Source of the DNA: Austropuccinia psidii
Taxonomy: Eukaryota; Basidiomycota; Pucciniomycetes; Pucciniales; Sphaerophragmiaceae
DNA: 64,000 nt
Assembly (NCBI GenBank): GCA_023105745.1
Contig: JALGQZ010000008.1
Location: forward strand, 45,381,618-45,445,617
Reading direction: 5' to 3'
Shown: positions 45,737-58,914 of the stretch, one piece after another
Layout: each line of letters starts with the position of its first letter
Position numbering within the stretch: the stretch's first letter is position 1
Translations under genes and position numbers: made by a program
Notes under the pieces: model-generated
Databases searched by the model: none
What the model was told of the DNA's origin: nothing
The model's input: the letters and a program-made list of their open reading frames with translations, nothing else

Positions 45737-46932
45737 AGGTATTGGTAAAAACACATAAGCAAATTGGTAAAACATGTAAGAGCTTACATGTTTTTACTAA
45801 AAACATACATGTTTTTACCATCAATTGGTAAAAACACATAATTTTATGGTAAAAAAACGTAAGGGGTGGTTTTCAAATGAAATATGGCTATTTATGGCAG
45901 TTTGGATGCCATTAATATCATTTATGGAAGTTTGGATGCTATTAATATCATTTATGGCAGTTCTGATGCCATTAATATCATTTATGGCATTAACAGTGCC
46001 ATAAATGACATTATCAATGCACCATTTCTGATGCCATTAATGCCATTTATGGCATCAAAAACTCCATTTGTGGCATTATCAATGCAATATTTCTGATGCC
46101 ATTAATGCCATTTGTGGCATTAACAATGCAATATTTCTGATTCTATTAATGCCATAAATGGAATTATTAATTCCATAAATCACATTATTAATTCCATAAA
46201 TGGCATTATTAATTTCATAAATGGTATTAATAATGCCATATTAACAATGCCATCAATGGTATTGCATAAATGACATTAATAATGCCATTAATTGCATTAT
46301 TGATTCCATAAATGGCATTATCAATGCAATAAATGGCATAATGCCATTTATTTAATGCCATAAATGGAATTTTTAATGCCACAAATGGAATTTTTGATTC
46401 CATAAGTGGCATTTTAAATGCCATTTATGGTATTTTTAAGGCCATTAATTCCATTTTTGAGGCCATTCATGCCATTAAATCCAATTTATGGCATTGTTGT
46501 AATGCCATTTGTGGTACTTTTCATGTCATAAATTGCACTGTTAAAGCCAAAAATGAAATTTCAACTTCCACTCATCATAAATTATATTTTGAATTCAATT
46601 TATGTCATAAATTGTATTTTCAATTTAAATACAAACATGAACAAAAAACGTAAATAAAAAAGAACTTTTGGGTCTACAAATGTCCTTGAAAAACAATCCC
46701 AAAATGTTGGGCTTCTGGTTTTTTATTCTCAAGATTTTTCCCTTTATTTTAAAAAGAAAAATTATGGAAATTCATAGGTGGGAACATATTCAAATTATAG
46801 AAATGCTCAAAACTGATCCTGAGCAATTTTTATTAAAAAATAAGTTACTTATGTGTTTTGGCCATAAATTGGTAAAAACACGTAATTTTATGGTAAAAAC
46901 ACGTAAGGCCTTACATGTGTTTACCAACACCC
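45737..46932. mobile_element. Putative non-autonomous inverted-repeat element carrying a palindromic minisatellite
   Basis: The left end, AGGTATTGGTAAAAACACATAAG, is an imperfect inverted repeat of the right end, which reversed reads GGGTGTTGGTAAACACATGTAAG. TAAATATA flanks both sides (45729-45736 and 46933-46940). The interior is the repeat at 45884-46560. Subterminal copies of GGTAAAAACACGTAA and a perfect 12-base-arm hairpin, AAAACATGTAAG/CTTACATGTTTT (45769-45794), are present near the ends. There is no credible protein. The 8-bp flank is AT-rich, so chance is possible. Confidence 0.5.
45884..46560. repeat. Palindromic ATGGCATTA/TAATGCCAT minisatellite
   Basis: The first part is three 30-bp units (45890-45919, 45920-45949, 45950-45979) of ATTTATGGCAGTTTGGATGC plus CATTAATATC. 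It continues as dozens of short ATGGCATTA and TAATGCCAT words in both orientations, so the strand can fold on itself almost anywhere. The open frames on both strands (45884-46096 plus, 46227-46424 minus) are by-products: the plus frame is a 10-residue repeat. Confidence 0.85.
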
Positions 46933-46940
46933 TAAATATA

Positions 46941-48738
46941 TAGCAAATTCTTATCAGATTCAATATAAATTAAAGTGTTTCTACAACAAATCAAATACAA
47001 TATCAATCAAAATTTTAATATTCAACAGAACTGAATCCAAAATCTGTCTTTGAGTATGTGAAAATTTGGAAATTCAATTCCCAATATTTGAAGGGAGCTA
47101 AAATTTGATTCTGAATATGTGGTTGGATTGAAAAATTTGATATTTAATCCACAAGGACCCTGGAATTTCAAAAAAAAATTGAAAAGCTGTGATTTGTTAA
47201 TTAGTTGTCATTAATCTGTACAATCATCTGGTTTTACTTCTGTGTTTAATTTTATTTATAATGGTACTTTTGGAAGGACTTCCCTGATGGTGAGTCCCTT
47301 GTTTTTTCTTTGATCCAACAGATAGCTCTCTGCTGCCTATTCTGTTTCTTTCTTGTCATGTTTCTGGATAATCTCTTGAGTATCCAAGATCTCTAAGAAA
47401 TTGAGCCCCCATTTCAACAATGTTAAGAAACTGTAAAAGAAAAAGAATGTAATATTCAAGGTTTATTACCTCTTTCATGCCCTTGTACAAATATATGGTA
47501 TATACTAACTGGAAACTCTTTTTTAGGGCTTAAAAATTGGTGAATAATAGTTAAATTTGTTGTATTAAGTTCCTTGGGTGATTCACTCTGTTTTGTTGGT
47601 GTTCTATTGGGTTTCTTGACTCTTTGTAAAACTATTTGGGCCTACTGTTTTGAGTTGTTGTCCACTTCACTATTGCTATTTTGTTTTCCATTGGTTCTTT
47701 GAAATGCCCTTTTGTCTTCCTGGCTGTCACAGATGGATTTCTTTGTGACTGGGCTACTATTTGGAATGTAATCTTTTCCTCTCTCAGAAAAAAGGAAAAA
47801 TATTTAAGTAAGTTTTGAATAAATAGAAATATTTTAGCCTTATTTTACTTTTGTACTTTTTTGATCTGTTTTGGATTTTTTTTATTTTTTATTTTTTTTA
47901 TCAACTAAATTTATGAAAAAATAACACATTTTCATTTTTTACATATTCTTTATAAATAAAATTCAATATTCAATTTTTATATGGATGATTCACTTTAATA
48001 TCAAAGTTTTTTCATTTTTAATGACTAGAAAGAATCAAAAAAATTGAGCAACTCTTGTTATTCTCAAGAAACAATATAACATTAATGATGGTTATTATCT
48101 TTAAGCCTGATTATTTGACAAGATTTGAGCTTTTTAACATCAATTTGTGCAACATCTTTCTTTCAAGTAATTTTATAAATTATATATTTCTTTTAATAAT
48201 AAAATTTTATTTTATTATTTCAATATTTATTGAAAATTTGATATCAAACAAATTATTTGTATTGGATTTCATGGAATTTGGTGAAAAATAATGATTTTTA
48301 TAGCAAAGTATATTATTTTAATACTGAAATATTTAAGAAAAACAAATAATAATTGTTCATTATCATTAAATCTTTTCAAATTCAAATTTTTCAATATTAA
48401 AGATGATTCAAAAAAATATTTTTTCTACTTTTAAGCAATATGGGATATTCAAATAGACATACTATGTCTTTATAATAAATAATATAAGATTAAAGATAAA
48501 AAATGAAGAAAATCAAACCTTTACCTTCCTTTATAGTTAAAATCCTTTAGAATGGTGAAAATAGTCCAAATCCCTTTCAAAATAGGTCAAAATGGGTAAA
48601 AATGCACAGTCAGACCCCCCAAAATGTCATTTTGAGTATATGTAGAAGCTTTAAAGATTTAAATATTAGCTTTTTACTGCTCTAGTGACACAGTGAAAAT
48701 AATAAATAATAAGATAAAAAGCTCTAATATCATTTAAA
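46941..48738. other. AT-rich interval with a faint Gag-like stretch
   Basis: The minus strand at about 47270-47790 translates to a polar Q/N/K/S-rich sequence (for example QEDKRAFQRTNGKQNSNSE) like the Gag N-termini of the Ty3 copies. No core Gag, protease or pol follows. The remaining bases show only A/T runs. Confidence 0.3.
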
Positions 48739-50606
48739 AACAGTGGTGATGAGTCTACTGAAAGCCTTGGTTCAAGCAACCAGATAACAAAAACACTTTC
48801 AAATCACTACAATAATTAATAAGTTGATTTATATCAATACTATTGCAAAGGTACTACTGCTCTAAGACATCTTAACCATGGAAGAATACTAATGACTTAT
48901 TATGAGTTCAATTTTCATTGATAAATGTGCCACTTTTATGCCTTTTAGGGACTGGGAAGGGCTGGTCTGCTCTTCACATGTCTCCAGGGTGACAAATTTC
49001 ACTTTTTAGGCTTAATTGTTCTATAGAACCAATTCTGAAATCAGTTTAGTCATAATTGTGGTTTTGAGACCACAAATTATCACCCTTGTCAGGGTGATTA
49101 TATATAGTAGCTATAAAAATGTAAATACAAGCTATTATTATGACTGTGACAAGTTTAAAGTTGATAATTTAAAAATAAAAAACATCCTACTGTTACATGG
49201 TAACAGTGGTTATGAATCTATTGTTGAGCTTTTGTGCAATAATCTAATTTGTTTTACTATGAAGATCACTGAAATAATTATTATCAGAATTATATCACAC
49301 TTATGCTAAGGGAACCCAAGATTGATAACAGTTCTGTCACATAAGGAATAAAAAAAGATGATTAGCTAAGACTTTTCCAGTGAGAAACAACCTTCTTTTG
49401 TATCTGTTGGGGACTGTGAAGGATTAGTTAGCACTTCGTACATAAAAAAAATGAAAATCTTTACTCTGGAGGCTGAATTGTGAGTCCATACCACCAATTC
49501 TGAAGTCAGTCTAGTCATAATTGTGGTTTTAGGACCACAAATGATCATTCTGGATCATGACAGGGTGAAAATCCTTTTCAAAGGCCAAGTAAGCACTGTT
49601 TTTTACATCTCAAGAGTGTTCTAGTGACTAATATTAGCTATTCTGGGAGGGCGTAAGCTTTAAACAACTATTATTTAAAGTTTAAGACCAGTACTGGTTA
49701 GTACAGGTTTGGTACAGACCAGTATTGGTCAAAAACCTTCCACCCAATAAATATCAATCAATTTCAAAGATATAAAGAATACAAGAGAATAATATTGGAG
49801 GGCTTGGTGAGCTCTTCAATTTTATATGCTTTATATTCATTCTTTTCAAAAATTGCAGGAGCTATATGTGTTTCTAGTTTTTTACTGTAATTTTGTACAT
49901 CAGTATACGGCTTGATAAACTTCCAAGCCAGATATCTCTGTCAGTTTAAAGGGTATCAGCATTTCAATGATAAATAACAATAGGGAGTGATGGTTCCTAT
50001 AGCTTGGTATACTTCACTTTAAATCTGTATAAATAAATGGTAAAGATACAGGGGCTTCTTTATATTCTTAATTTCATAAATTCTGTATTTGGGTGTTAAA
50101 ACTTTGATCAAATATCTCTGGGAACCTTTTGGCAATACAGAGGTAAGGAGTATTTAACATTAAAGCCCTCACTTAGATCTTCAATTTGGTTTTACTTTTG
50201 TACAGTTTTGTACAAGCCCTCTTTGATGTTTGAGGGGTTCTTTGTGGATAAAAGAGGTACAATGGTATTTCCTGAGGTAGCAATAATACAGATAAATAAA
50301 TAGGAGCATTTAATATCTCTCCTTGAGAGCTTCAAGAAAAGAACCATTTTTGGTTGGGTTTGAATTAAGTATGCATAAGTTGGATGAGAGGTGAAAATTA
50401 GTGTTTTTGCTTATTTGGTCTTATCTTTGACAGGGCATATTTTTGTTTTTCTTTATCCTATTTTGCTGAGGTTGGTATTTTTATATTTGTAAAGCTTTCT
50501 TCTATATACAATACCTGTATTGGCTACATTTGTCCAATGCTCTTAATACCATTACTTGTGGTACTTTGGATGTCATGCTGGTGCTCTGTTTAGATTCCCA
50601 TTCTGA
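48739..50606 (+). repeat. LTR-C copy 2 with internal 463-bp duplication
   Basis: Same orientation as 180-1434 and reverse complement of 39743-43207. Bases 48739-49086 are repeated at 49202-49560 (offset 463), both starting CAGTGG and both including a TTGTGGTTTT...ACCACAAAT hairpin. The right end carries the GTGCTCTGTTTAGATTC...CTGACA terminal module. The true start may be at TGTCAGGGTGA (49087). Confidence 0.6.
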
Positions 50607-52713
50607 CAATAATTCTGGATCAATACAGGGTGGAAGAAAGAATTCAATGGACACATCAGAAATTTTATCACTGATTTACCATCTTTGTATGAGTAGTTAT
50701 AATGAGAAAAATGGCTGTGCCTGACAGCAAGTGTTGCATTTGGAAATTGACATGGAAGATAGGCTGGATACAGGTTAGAAGATATGATGGAAATGAAATT
50801 GAAAAATAGAATTCTGGGAAGAAACATAAGCCAAATATGCAAGAAAATACTTTTCAATTCAATTTTTGAATACAAGTGTTGGGTAGCAATTTTCAAAGCT
50901 TAAAAACCCAAAAGTATATGACCAACAAGGTTTTGCATTAGGAGAAAATTGACTTAATTTTAACCCAAGTTCAAATGATTCAAAAACCAAGAATGTAATA
51001 TTTCTATACCTGCGTTATAGCTATTAATAAACATATATTATCTCTACATTACAGATATTTCACAAACCTAATTGAATAAGCCAATAATCCTATCCCTTCT
51101 TTCGAAAGGTAAATTATTGATATGGAGAAGAGTATCCTTCAGTTTATTTAATTGAGGATTTATACAGGCTTTAGGAAACAAAGGAGCTTCAATTGGGATT
51201 TCTGATACAACAAAAAATATCATAAAAGTAGAAAAAAAATATCTATCCCATTTGTTTCTCTCATAAGAGAAACATTCTTCAAAAATCTTGGATAAATTAC
51301 TTCAAGTTAAACTAGAATTATGACTTGAAGATAAAAAAACCAAAAGTTAATTCATACTTAATATACATCACCAGGTATTTATTCTATAAAACTCTCAATA
51401 GGAGCTTCGGTGAATTACATTAATGAGTCATAAGAGTGGAAAGAAAAACTTATTCTATTGCTGTCATCACAAAGGGGTTTTTCTTCAAATACCGAGCCAT
51501 ATTTTGGGGATAATATTGATTTTGAAAAATTCAATTATGAATATAGATAAGAACCTTAAGTCAAAGTACGCATTAAATTTACATGATAAAGGATACCAAC
51601 TTAAATAAAGTTAAATCAGAAATATGATTCACCAAATTCACTTTCTAAGTATTCTGAAAACATGAGCATGAAATAAATATGGAACTTTGTTGATTTCTAT
51701 TCCTTACAGACAATCTATCCAGAAATAATTCAGCTTCCTGAATCTTAAAAGTACTATCAGCTAGTCAGAACATCTGAAACTAAATAAAATTGGAATAATC
51801 TTCCATAGTGTATATTCAAAAAGCCTTTCCAAGACGAAATATACAAAAATGAAATCTCCATATATTTTGTATTCAGGCCAAAAAAAGACAAGTGAAAGTA
51901 TTAATTTCAACCAGATTATTTCAAAATATTAAATAGAAAATTTCTGGAAAGATTTCGGAAGGGCTCTTGACATAATACGCATATATATTCAAAGCCATAT
52001 TTAATTAACTTCCCTGAATGATCTGACTAACTTACCAAACTTGCAGCTCTGCTAACTAAGAATAAACAAGAATCTTTATCCAAACCATTATAGAATATAT
52101 ATTCAAATTTATTAATATATTCCTTTAAAGGAATTCTTCAGCCAACCATTGAGGTGTCTTTTGATATAATTAGTCTCTAATTTATGAAATATAGCTAGAT
52201 TTTGGCTATATTCTTTGTAAAAATGATAATACTAGTGGAAAGCTTGTTAAATGAAAAGAAAATATTTCGAGATCTATATGAAATTTATTGTACTAGAATG
52301 AAATAAAATTAAACCATTTTTCTTATTTGAAGCTCAATTCCAAATTTCATTGGAATGAGACCTTCTTATTTTGATTCTTTTCTTCCTTCTTCTTTGAATA
52401 CAATACTCTATTAAATTTCTAATTTATAAGGATCATTAGGTGCTTGAATTGTTTTTTTCGTCATTGGTCCAAATTATCTTCCTTTAATGAAATGCAAATT
52501 TATGTGATTTTAGCTTGAGAAAAATCTATAAAATATATAATTGTTTTCTCTTGAAACTTTCAAAGAAAAGAAAAAAAATTATCAAAAAAACAAGTATTGA
52601 TTCAAGAAGAAAAGGAGATGGGACTTTAGTGTAGAACTGTTGACGATTTTTCCCTTTATTACATAATCAAGGTCTATACAGCCTTTTAAAGTAAAAATCT
52701 GTACAGTTACTTT
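50607..52713. other. AT-rich interval, unrecognised
   Basis: Frames at 50573-50896 (minus) and 51423-51608 (plus) lack convincing motifs. The latter has FYCCHHKG, faintly like a retroelement zinc knuckle, but nothing around it confirms this. Confidence 0.4.
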
Positions 52714-53715
52714 TACAGTTCCCTGCCAATTATATGAAAACAAAAGAAATACAGGTAGGGAGCTGAATTCTTTTCTGAGCAGTCAGTATCTCACACTAAT
52801 GGCGCTTTTTCTTTTCAAGTCAGACACAAGAATTACTTCATTTTAAGATATTTTCTTTCTAACTAAAACTCATAAAGACTAAATTTGAAATAAAATAATG
52901 ATTAAGAGTAAAAAAATTAATAATTAGTAAAACAAGATAAAAATCTAAAGAAAACGATTCCAAGTAAAAAAAGCAAATTAAAGTAAAAAATAAAATAACA
53001 AATTGAAAAGAATATGATGGTGAGTAAAAAATAATTCAAAAAATTACCCTAAGATTTGAAAATAATAAGAAGTTGAAAAAAATAAAGTAATTTTTGAAAC
53101 AATTTCCCTTGAAAATGAGATGCCCAAAATAAACAAGAAAACACTCCATCAAACCAGATATATGATAGATCCTATGCTGGATGATTGTTAATGAAACATG
53201 CTTCTTGTTCATCCATTGGTGAGCAGAGAAACCATAATAAAATGGCATTTCAGGTATATCTGAATAAATCATATTTTAATTGGAATTTACTTGATAAGTG
53301 ATATTGTAGGGCTTGGAAGAGTGACTGTGATTTCATATTTCCTGGATTGAGTTTGTGTGTAAGTTGCCAAAAATAAATTGAAATTTTATTTTTTGGGTGA
53401 ATATTGGGAGGAATGGCTTTTTGAAAACTTTATGAGAATGGAAAAAGACAAAGGTTTTTTGATATTTTGGGGTAATGAAATATAGAGAGATGAGTGAGAG
53501 GAAAAGAGGAAAAGTGGGGGTGAAAACAGATGATGAGTAGAAGCTTGTTGAAAAGTAGCAAACAACAAATGCAAGGATGATTAGGAACCTCTCAAGTAAA
53601 ATTCAGTCCCTAGATCTCTGACAAATGAGAGTTGTTGGCCACAAAACATGTGCACAGCAGGTGAATCTGTAAAGCTTACTTTCCTGGGTTTGCATACTTT
53701 AGGCAGGGAACTGTA
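52714..53715. mobile_element. Possible short inverted-repeat transposon (MITE-like)
   Basis: A perfect 14-base inverted repeat, TACAGTTCCCTGCC at 52714-52727 and GGCAGGGAACTGTA at 53702-53715, brackets 1.0 kb of slightly more mixed composition. CAG-starting ends are common in hAT elements, but the flanking 8 bases agree only in part (TACT). No transposase is encoded. Confidence 0.4.
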
Positions 53716-54529
53716 CTGAGCCGTTGACTACACCCCTTGAAAAAGGTATTTATGAAAACCAAAAAAAATAAAAATACAAAGACTATTAAGATTATGTCAA
53801 TAGTCAAATACAAAAACTAATTTTTCTACAGTGGGAAATTTATTTTTTTTCTTCCATTCCATTCAGAAAGAAAGTCAAATAAACAGATTAATACAAAACA
53901 ATTTCATAGCCTTTTTGAAATTATATATGTTTTAAATCAAATTTTTACCAAAATTTAGGTTTTTATTAAATTGTTAAAAGGAATAGATATTTTTAGGTGT
54001 AAAAATCCAAATAATATGTTGCCAAAGACATGAGATTGGCCCAAAATACTCTTGTGAGCCCTTCTTTAAGTGTAATACTCTAAAGCTTCAATATATAATA
54101 AAAATATATCATGAGGAAGTAAATTGCAACTTCCACTTATTTGTAAGTACTTCTCCTGCTTTTGTAGACTATCAAAGGGCAAAGTCAATTTACAAACTCA
54201 AATATAGTTGTGGGCCAAGAATTTACAAAAAAATAAAGCTTTTAAATGATGATAAGTTGAATTAAAATCATTTTTCAAAGTAGTTGTTGCATTAAAATAA
54301 GAATAAAAAAATCTCATAGCTCATTAATACATTTGGAAAAGTAATAAATGATCAAATTCTATACTCTTCCAGCGGTTTGGAATATGTTAGGATAGCAAGA
54401 AATATTAAAATTCTGGGTTAAATTTGGTTCCCAAGATGATTCCAAGCTTACACTGTTATCGGTCCAAACCACTTTACAGATTCAACACCTGATCTCATGT
54501 GTAAGAAGCTTTCTCATGGTTATTATCAG
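53716..54529. other. AT-rich interval, unrecognised
   Basis: No open frame or repeat match could be supported. Confidence 0.5.
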
Positions 54530-55145
54530 CCATTTCTTCCTGGATTAAGCTTCAAGATACAATTATTTTAAGTATCAAACCAGTACCAGAATTTACAGAC
54601 CAGTATGGGTCAACACTCCCAATCCAGATATCTCATTCAATGACTGGGATATCAAGATTCGAAGGAGCTCATTAGCTTTTCAATTTTGTATGATTCAGTT
54701 TTACCCTTTTGAAGAATATCAGAATCTATAATAGTCTGAATGTTTTTGATGTATTTTTGTATATCGGTATGTGGCTTCATAACCTTCAAAGCTGGATATC
54801 TCTATTAAACTGCAAAATATCAGAATTCCAATTATAGATAATTATGGCTCTTGATGGGCTCTACAGTTTGATATACCTCTTCTTCAAGTTTCATGAATAT
54901 ATAGAAAATATTGAGGCATTTCATTATATTACTATTTTCAGAAATCCTTAATTTTGTTTGAAAACCTTTTAAACAAGATTCCTTGGCCAATTTTGGATAT
55001 AACATTTTCTAAGGTACCTAGAATTAAATATATCACTCGGATATTCATTTTGGTTATACTTTTTTCTACCTTTGTAGAAGTATTCTTAGGCATTCAAGGG
55101 TTTTTTGGAAAAAGTATGAATATGGTATTTCTTGAAGTAGGGGTT
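54530..55145 (+). repeat. LTR-C copy 3, left part (interrupted by element G)
   Basis: This aligns to 700-1290 and 49680-50290: the CCAGTA...ACAGACCAGTATGGGTCA block, GGCTTCATAACCTTC and GGTATTTCTTGAAGTAGGGG. Element G starts at 55146, about 150 bases short of the point where element A entered copy 1. Confidence 0.65.
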
Positions 55146-56056
55146 TGTAAGGTGTGGATATGCAAATTTAATTAAAAATAAGGTACTTTTCTTGTCCTCA
55201 ACATTTGTATGAGGGAAATTCTGATTGAAAAAATAAATACTCAAAATTTTTGAGAGAAATCACTGAAAGATTGTTCTTTTTAAGTTTATTAGGATAAGAC
55301 AATGATATTACAAAGATTTATTGTTTTACCAAAAAGGAACATTTATGGCTACAAACAAAACATTTTCAAGAGAAATTTCAAGTGTAATCAATTGAAAAAG
55401 AAATGCATAAAATTTATATTATACCAGAGTCTTGAAAATAATTATTAAAGAGAAACATGCCCAAAAGTGACCAGAGTGAATTTGGAAATAAAGTGACAAA
55501 TTTAACATTGCTGAAAGATGCTTTAATTCACATTTGAGGTGGCTCAAGGGTAAAGATGATTATAAGAGTCACAAAAAGAAGTTAAAATGACTTTTCAAGT
55601 AGCTAAGAGGCTTAAAACAATTTGAAAATGGTGGTTGGAATCCTTTATTGATTGGCTTAACAGTGTTTATAATAATTATAAAGGGAAAAGAATATACAAT
55701 GAAGAGAAAGGTGGGGCAAAGAAGACATTCTTTTATAACCAGCAATTAATTTACTCTAATAAATCTGTTATAAAAAACTGACAAGAGAAAAGCCAATTGT
55801 GGAATCATTGAGCCCTGCTTTGGATCAAAAAAGGGCTGTTTTCAGCCATTGCTATACTAATACTTGGCTTATAGCCTTTAAATCACATGAGAATTTGTGT
55901 ATGAGACCTTAAAACCAGTTAAAACTGTTTTTGATAAGTTATTTTAACTTAATGGTAGCTTTAACCCCTTTTCATCAGTTAAATCTGCTTTTGTTGGTAT
56001 CAAAACCTCATCATCAATTGAGTTACAGGCACTGTGACTCAAGTTCAGACCAAAAG

Positions 56057-58081
56057 TGTGAGCCTTTGAGATATGACCATATACCCAATAAGGTCACAAA
56101 AAAGACTCAGAATAATTATACCTTTAATATAATTCTATTAAAAGTACTTAGAATAATTATACATCAAAAATAATTACTTAAATATACAAAAAATACCATA
56201 AATTGGTACAAAAATTGGTTTAACTTAGAAACCAATGAATCAACATGTAAAATAAATTATACCATTGGATTCCCCATGGTACAATACACATATACCATTT
56301 TTATGGCATATCTGTAAAGTCAATATTTAATGAATTATAAGGTATAATACCTTATAAAAGCCATAAAGCCTTATTTATCTCAGAAACTAATGAAACAACA
56401 TGTGAAATAAATTGTACCAGTGGATTCCCCACAAATATCCACACATAAAACAATTAATAAGCTAATTTCCAAAGTTAATACTTAAGGAATTAACCTGAAT
56501 ATATGCACTTTTTTGGTCAACGCATATATTCAAGGATCATAGCTAATATCTCCTAAAATATACAAGATAGAGTAATTAACCAAAAATAAAGTTACCACGT
56601 AATTACTGTAAAAACACAGATATAAACTTTATTTTACTAATTATAAACAAGGTTAAAACCTATGATGAAATATTGATAAAAATCAACAGAGCTGTTGACC
56701 ACTTTGTTGTGAAAGTGTTCCAAACTTAAAAAAGAGTATACAGTTGGATTCTACTAGTTCATTCGTGAAGAATGATGTAATTTTTATTATTAAATTCAGG
56801 GTATAACCCCCTGAAATCAAGGTTTGAAGTTTAAAATATTGAATTTCGACAGAAAAGATGAGTTACAAGAAAAATTATCAAAATTAGAGTTTTGATTATG
56901 TAATGAAAAGCTCTTGGCAGCATAATAAGGTTATGCCAGGCTATCAGAATTCACTCTCTGAATTTTTGTAGCGTGTAAATCTTAAAAGTTATTGAGGATC
57001 AAAGTTTGAGCTTAATTTGAGCAGTTATGATCACTCACAGTAACCTTAATTTAAGTTTAACAGTCTTAAGAGTGATAGAATTGGTGAATACTATTAGTTT
57101 ATGATTAAAACTAATAAAATCCACAAAATTTGGGGTTCTTCCAAGCCTCTGATGTCATCAACTTTAGAGTTATAGTGATAACTCTAAATAATGGTGTAAT
57201 AATGATGTAATATGGTGTGATAATGATGTAATCATCTCCAAACCTTAAAATATTGATCAATTCCAGTGGATATGATCAGTACATGTCTACTAGAAGCCTG
57301 TTGGACTCTAGGAGGGAGGTATTTACTATAAATAGAGCTCTTTTTACTCTATTTTCCCCTCAGACGCATCAAAAACATTAAATCAATTAAATCAAAGGTA
57401 ATTTCTTTATTCTTTATATATAAAACTATTATATTATTAAAGACCAAAGTCCACCTTGCTATAATAATCCATTTTGACGTGATTAAATCATTTATTTAAT
57501 TGTTTTTGTTAAAAATCTCTCTAAAACTCATTTCCACGTAAAAATCCAGAATAATTTGTAATTTTCTTTATTTTTATTTTAAATACAATTTAAAAAGGTT
57601 GTATTTATATTTTTTGGCGTAAAATATTTCAAAATTATTATATTAAGTGTTAAAAGTAGGTTATTTTCTCTTATTATAATAATTTCTCTATTATTACTCT
57701 CTTAATAATTCTTTAATTAATATAAATAGTATTTATATTAATTCATAACTTTAATATTGGTAATATTATTGTTATTAATTGTTTTTTATTAATAAAAAGG
57801 AATTTTTTACACCTTTATTATTTTTTGGTAACAATAATAAAGAGCTTTTTAAATATATTAATTATTTTATATTAATATATTTATTTATTATATTATATTT
57901 TCATAATATAAATTATATTATTATATTTATTTAATAATATAATTATTTTACGCCATAATAATTATTATTATTTATTATTATTAAATTTTGAATCTTATTT
58001 ATTCAATTCATAAGGACATTCAGAGTACAATAAGTAATAAATTAGTAATTTTTACTTATTGTTTCATAGTCAAACCTTACA
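56057..58081 (+). mobile_element. Solo LTR-B copy 2
   Basis: This 2025-bp LTR begins TGTGAGCC and ends CCTTACA, with AAAAG at 56052-56056 and 58082-58086. It inserted into the G LTR in opposite orientation. It contains a 155-bp-offset internal duplication (CAACATGTAAAATAAATT at about 56239 and its variant at about 56394). It is better preserved at its ends than copy 1. Confidence 0.92.
57327..57334 (+). promoter_or_regulatory. TATA box of LTR-B
   Basis: TATAAATA followed by GAGCTC and a pyrimidine-rich TTTTACTCTATTTTCCCCTCAG start region gives the usual layout of an LTR promoter. The other copy has a weaker ATAATATAAAGACC at about 30588. This sets LTR-B in plus orientation. Confidence 0.55.
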
Positions 58082-58899
58082 AAAAGTGATGAATTTTTGC
58101 ATTAATTTTGTCATCCAATGCCTGTTAGAAAGGAATTTGGGGGATTCTGGCATTCTTGGAGCTAAGATTCCTTTTAACCCTCAGAGTTAATCTTTACGAT
58201 TTCTTTTTTCTTTGACTCCTCAGCATGTATTATATGTCAAATTTACATATTTAATTCAATTAAAAATTTACACTACATAGCTGTAATTATTGATTCAAAA
58301 TATTATAAATTCAAGTTCACTTAACTAATACACATTCACATTTTGACAGTTCAATTGAAAATACTTCAATTCCTCATAACCTTTAAGTTACACACCAAAA
58401 ATCAATTTTAACACAAATATTGCTGGTTAGAACAACATGTGGTGTGAATTATATTAAGGATTGGTGAGTTTTCAGAATTTCATACAAAAAATACTAAAAC
58501 CTTAATTTAAGCTTACTTGGAGTTGAGTTACAGAACCTTCACCAAGAGATGATGCCACATGATGTTTTATGAGAAATCCAACAGTGAAATAATTTTTATA
58601 AGCTTATTTATTTTAAAAGAAAAATTCAAGCAATTTTTATCAACTTTCTTTTCAGAAAACATTTCAATTTTAATGTTTTTGATGAAAGTTTTTTTGACTT
58701 TATTGTGTCATGTAAAAAAATCTTTTTACATTTCCGAAATTTAATTTTAATTTATTGTTAAATTTTATTCTAACTTTTCTTTTCATGTTAATATTGAACT
58801 TGAGTCTTTCTAATTAAAAAAAGGTTTTTCATTTTAAATTATGAATTATTTTAATTTTTGTGGTCTTTTGGGCATATGAAAATAGCTCTAAGGCTCACA

Positions 58900-58911
58900 T
58901 TCCCTCCCCCT
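58900..58911 (-). other. Polypurine tract of element G
   Basis: The minus strand reads AGGGGGAGGGAA beside the LTR end, matching element A. Confidence 0.88.
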
Positions 58912-58914
58912 GAA

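Larger units (their letters stand above)
55146..58899 (-). repeat. 3' LTR of element G, split by solo LTR-B
   Basis: It starts TGTAAGGTGTGGATATG and ends AAGGCTCACA like the element A LTRs. The two parts, 55146-56056 and 58082-58899, are colinear with 1435-2420 and 2421-3211. The TGAGTCA palindrome is decayed here (56016-56044). Confidence 0.88.

Noticed and set aside
45884..46424. Open frames in the minisatellite that look like repeat proteins
   Set aside because: They exist on both strands as a consequence of a stop-poor 30-base and short-word repeat; there is no start context or other coding evidence.
48618..48640. GACCCCCCAAAATGTC, seen as a possible LTR edge with primer site on the minus strand
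   Set aside because: The adjacent LTR-C copy is in plus orientation, so the polarity does not fit, and no matching site was seen at other copies.
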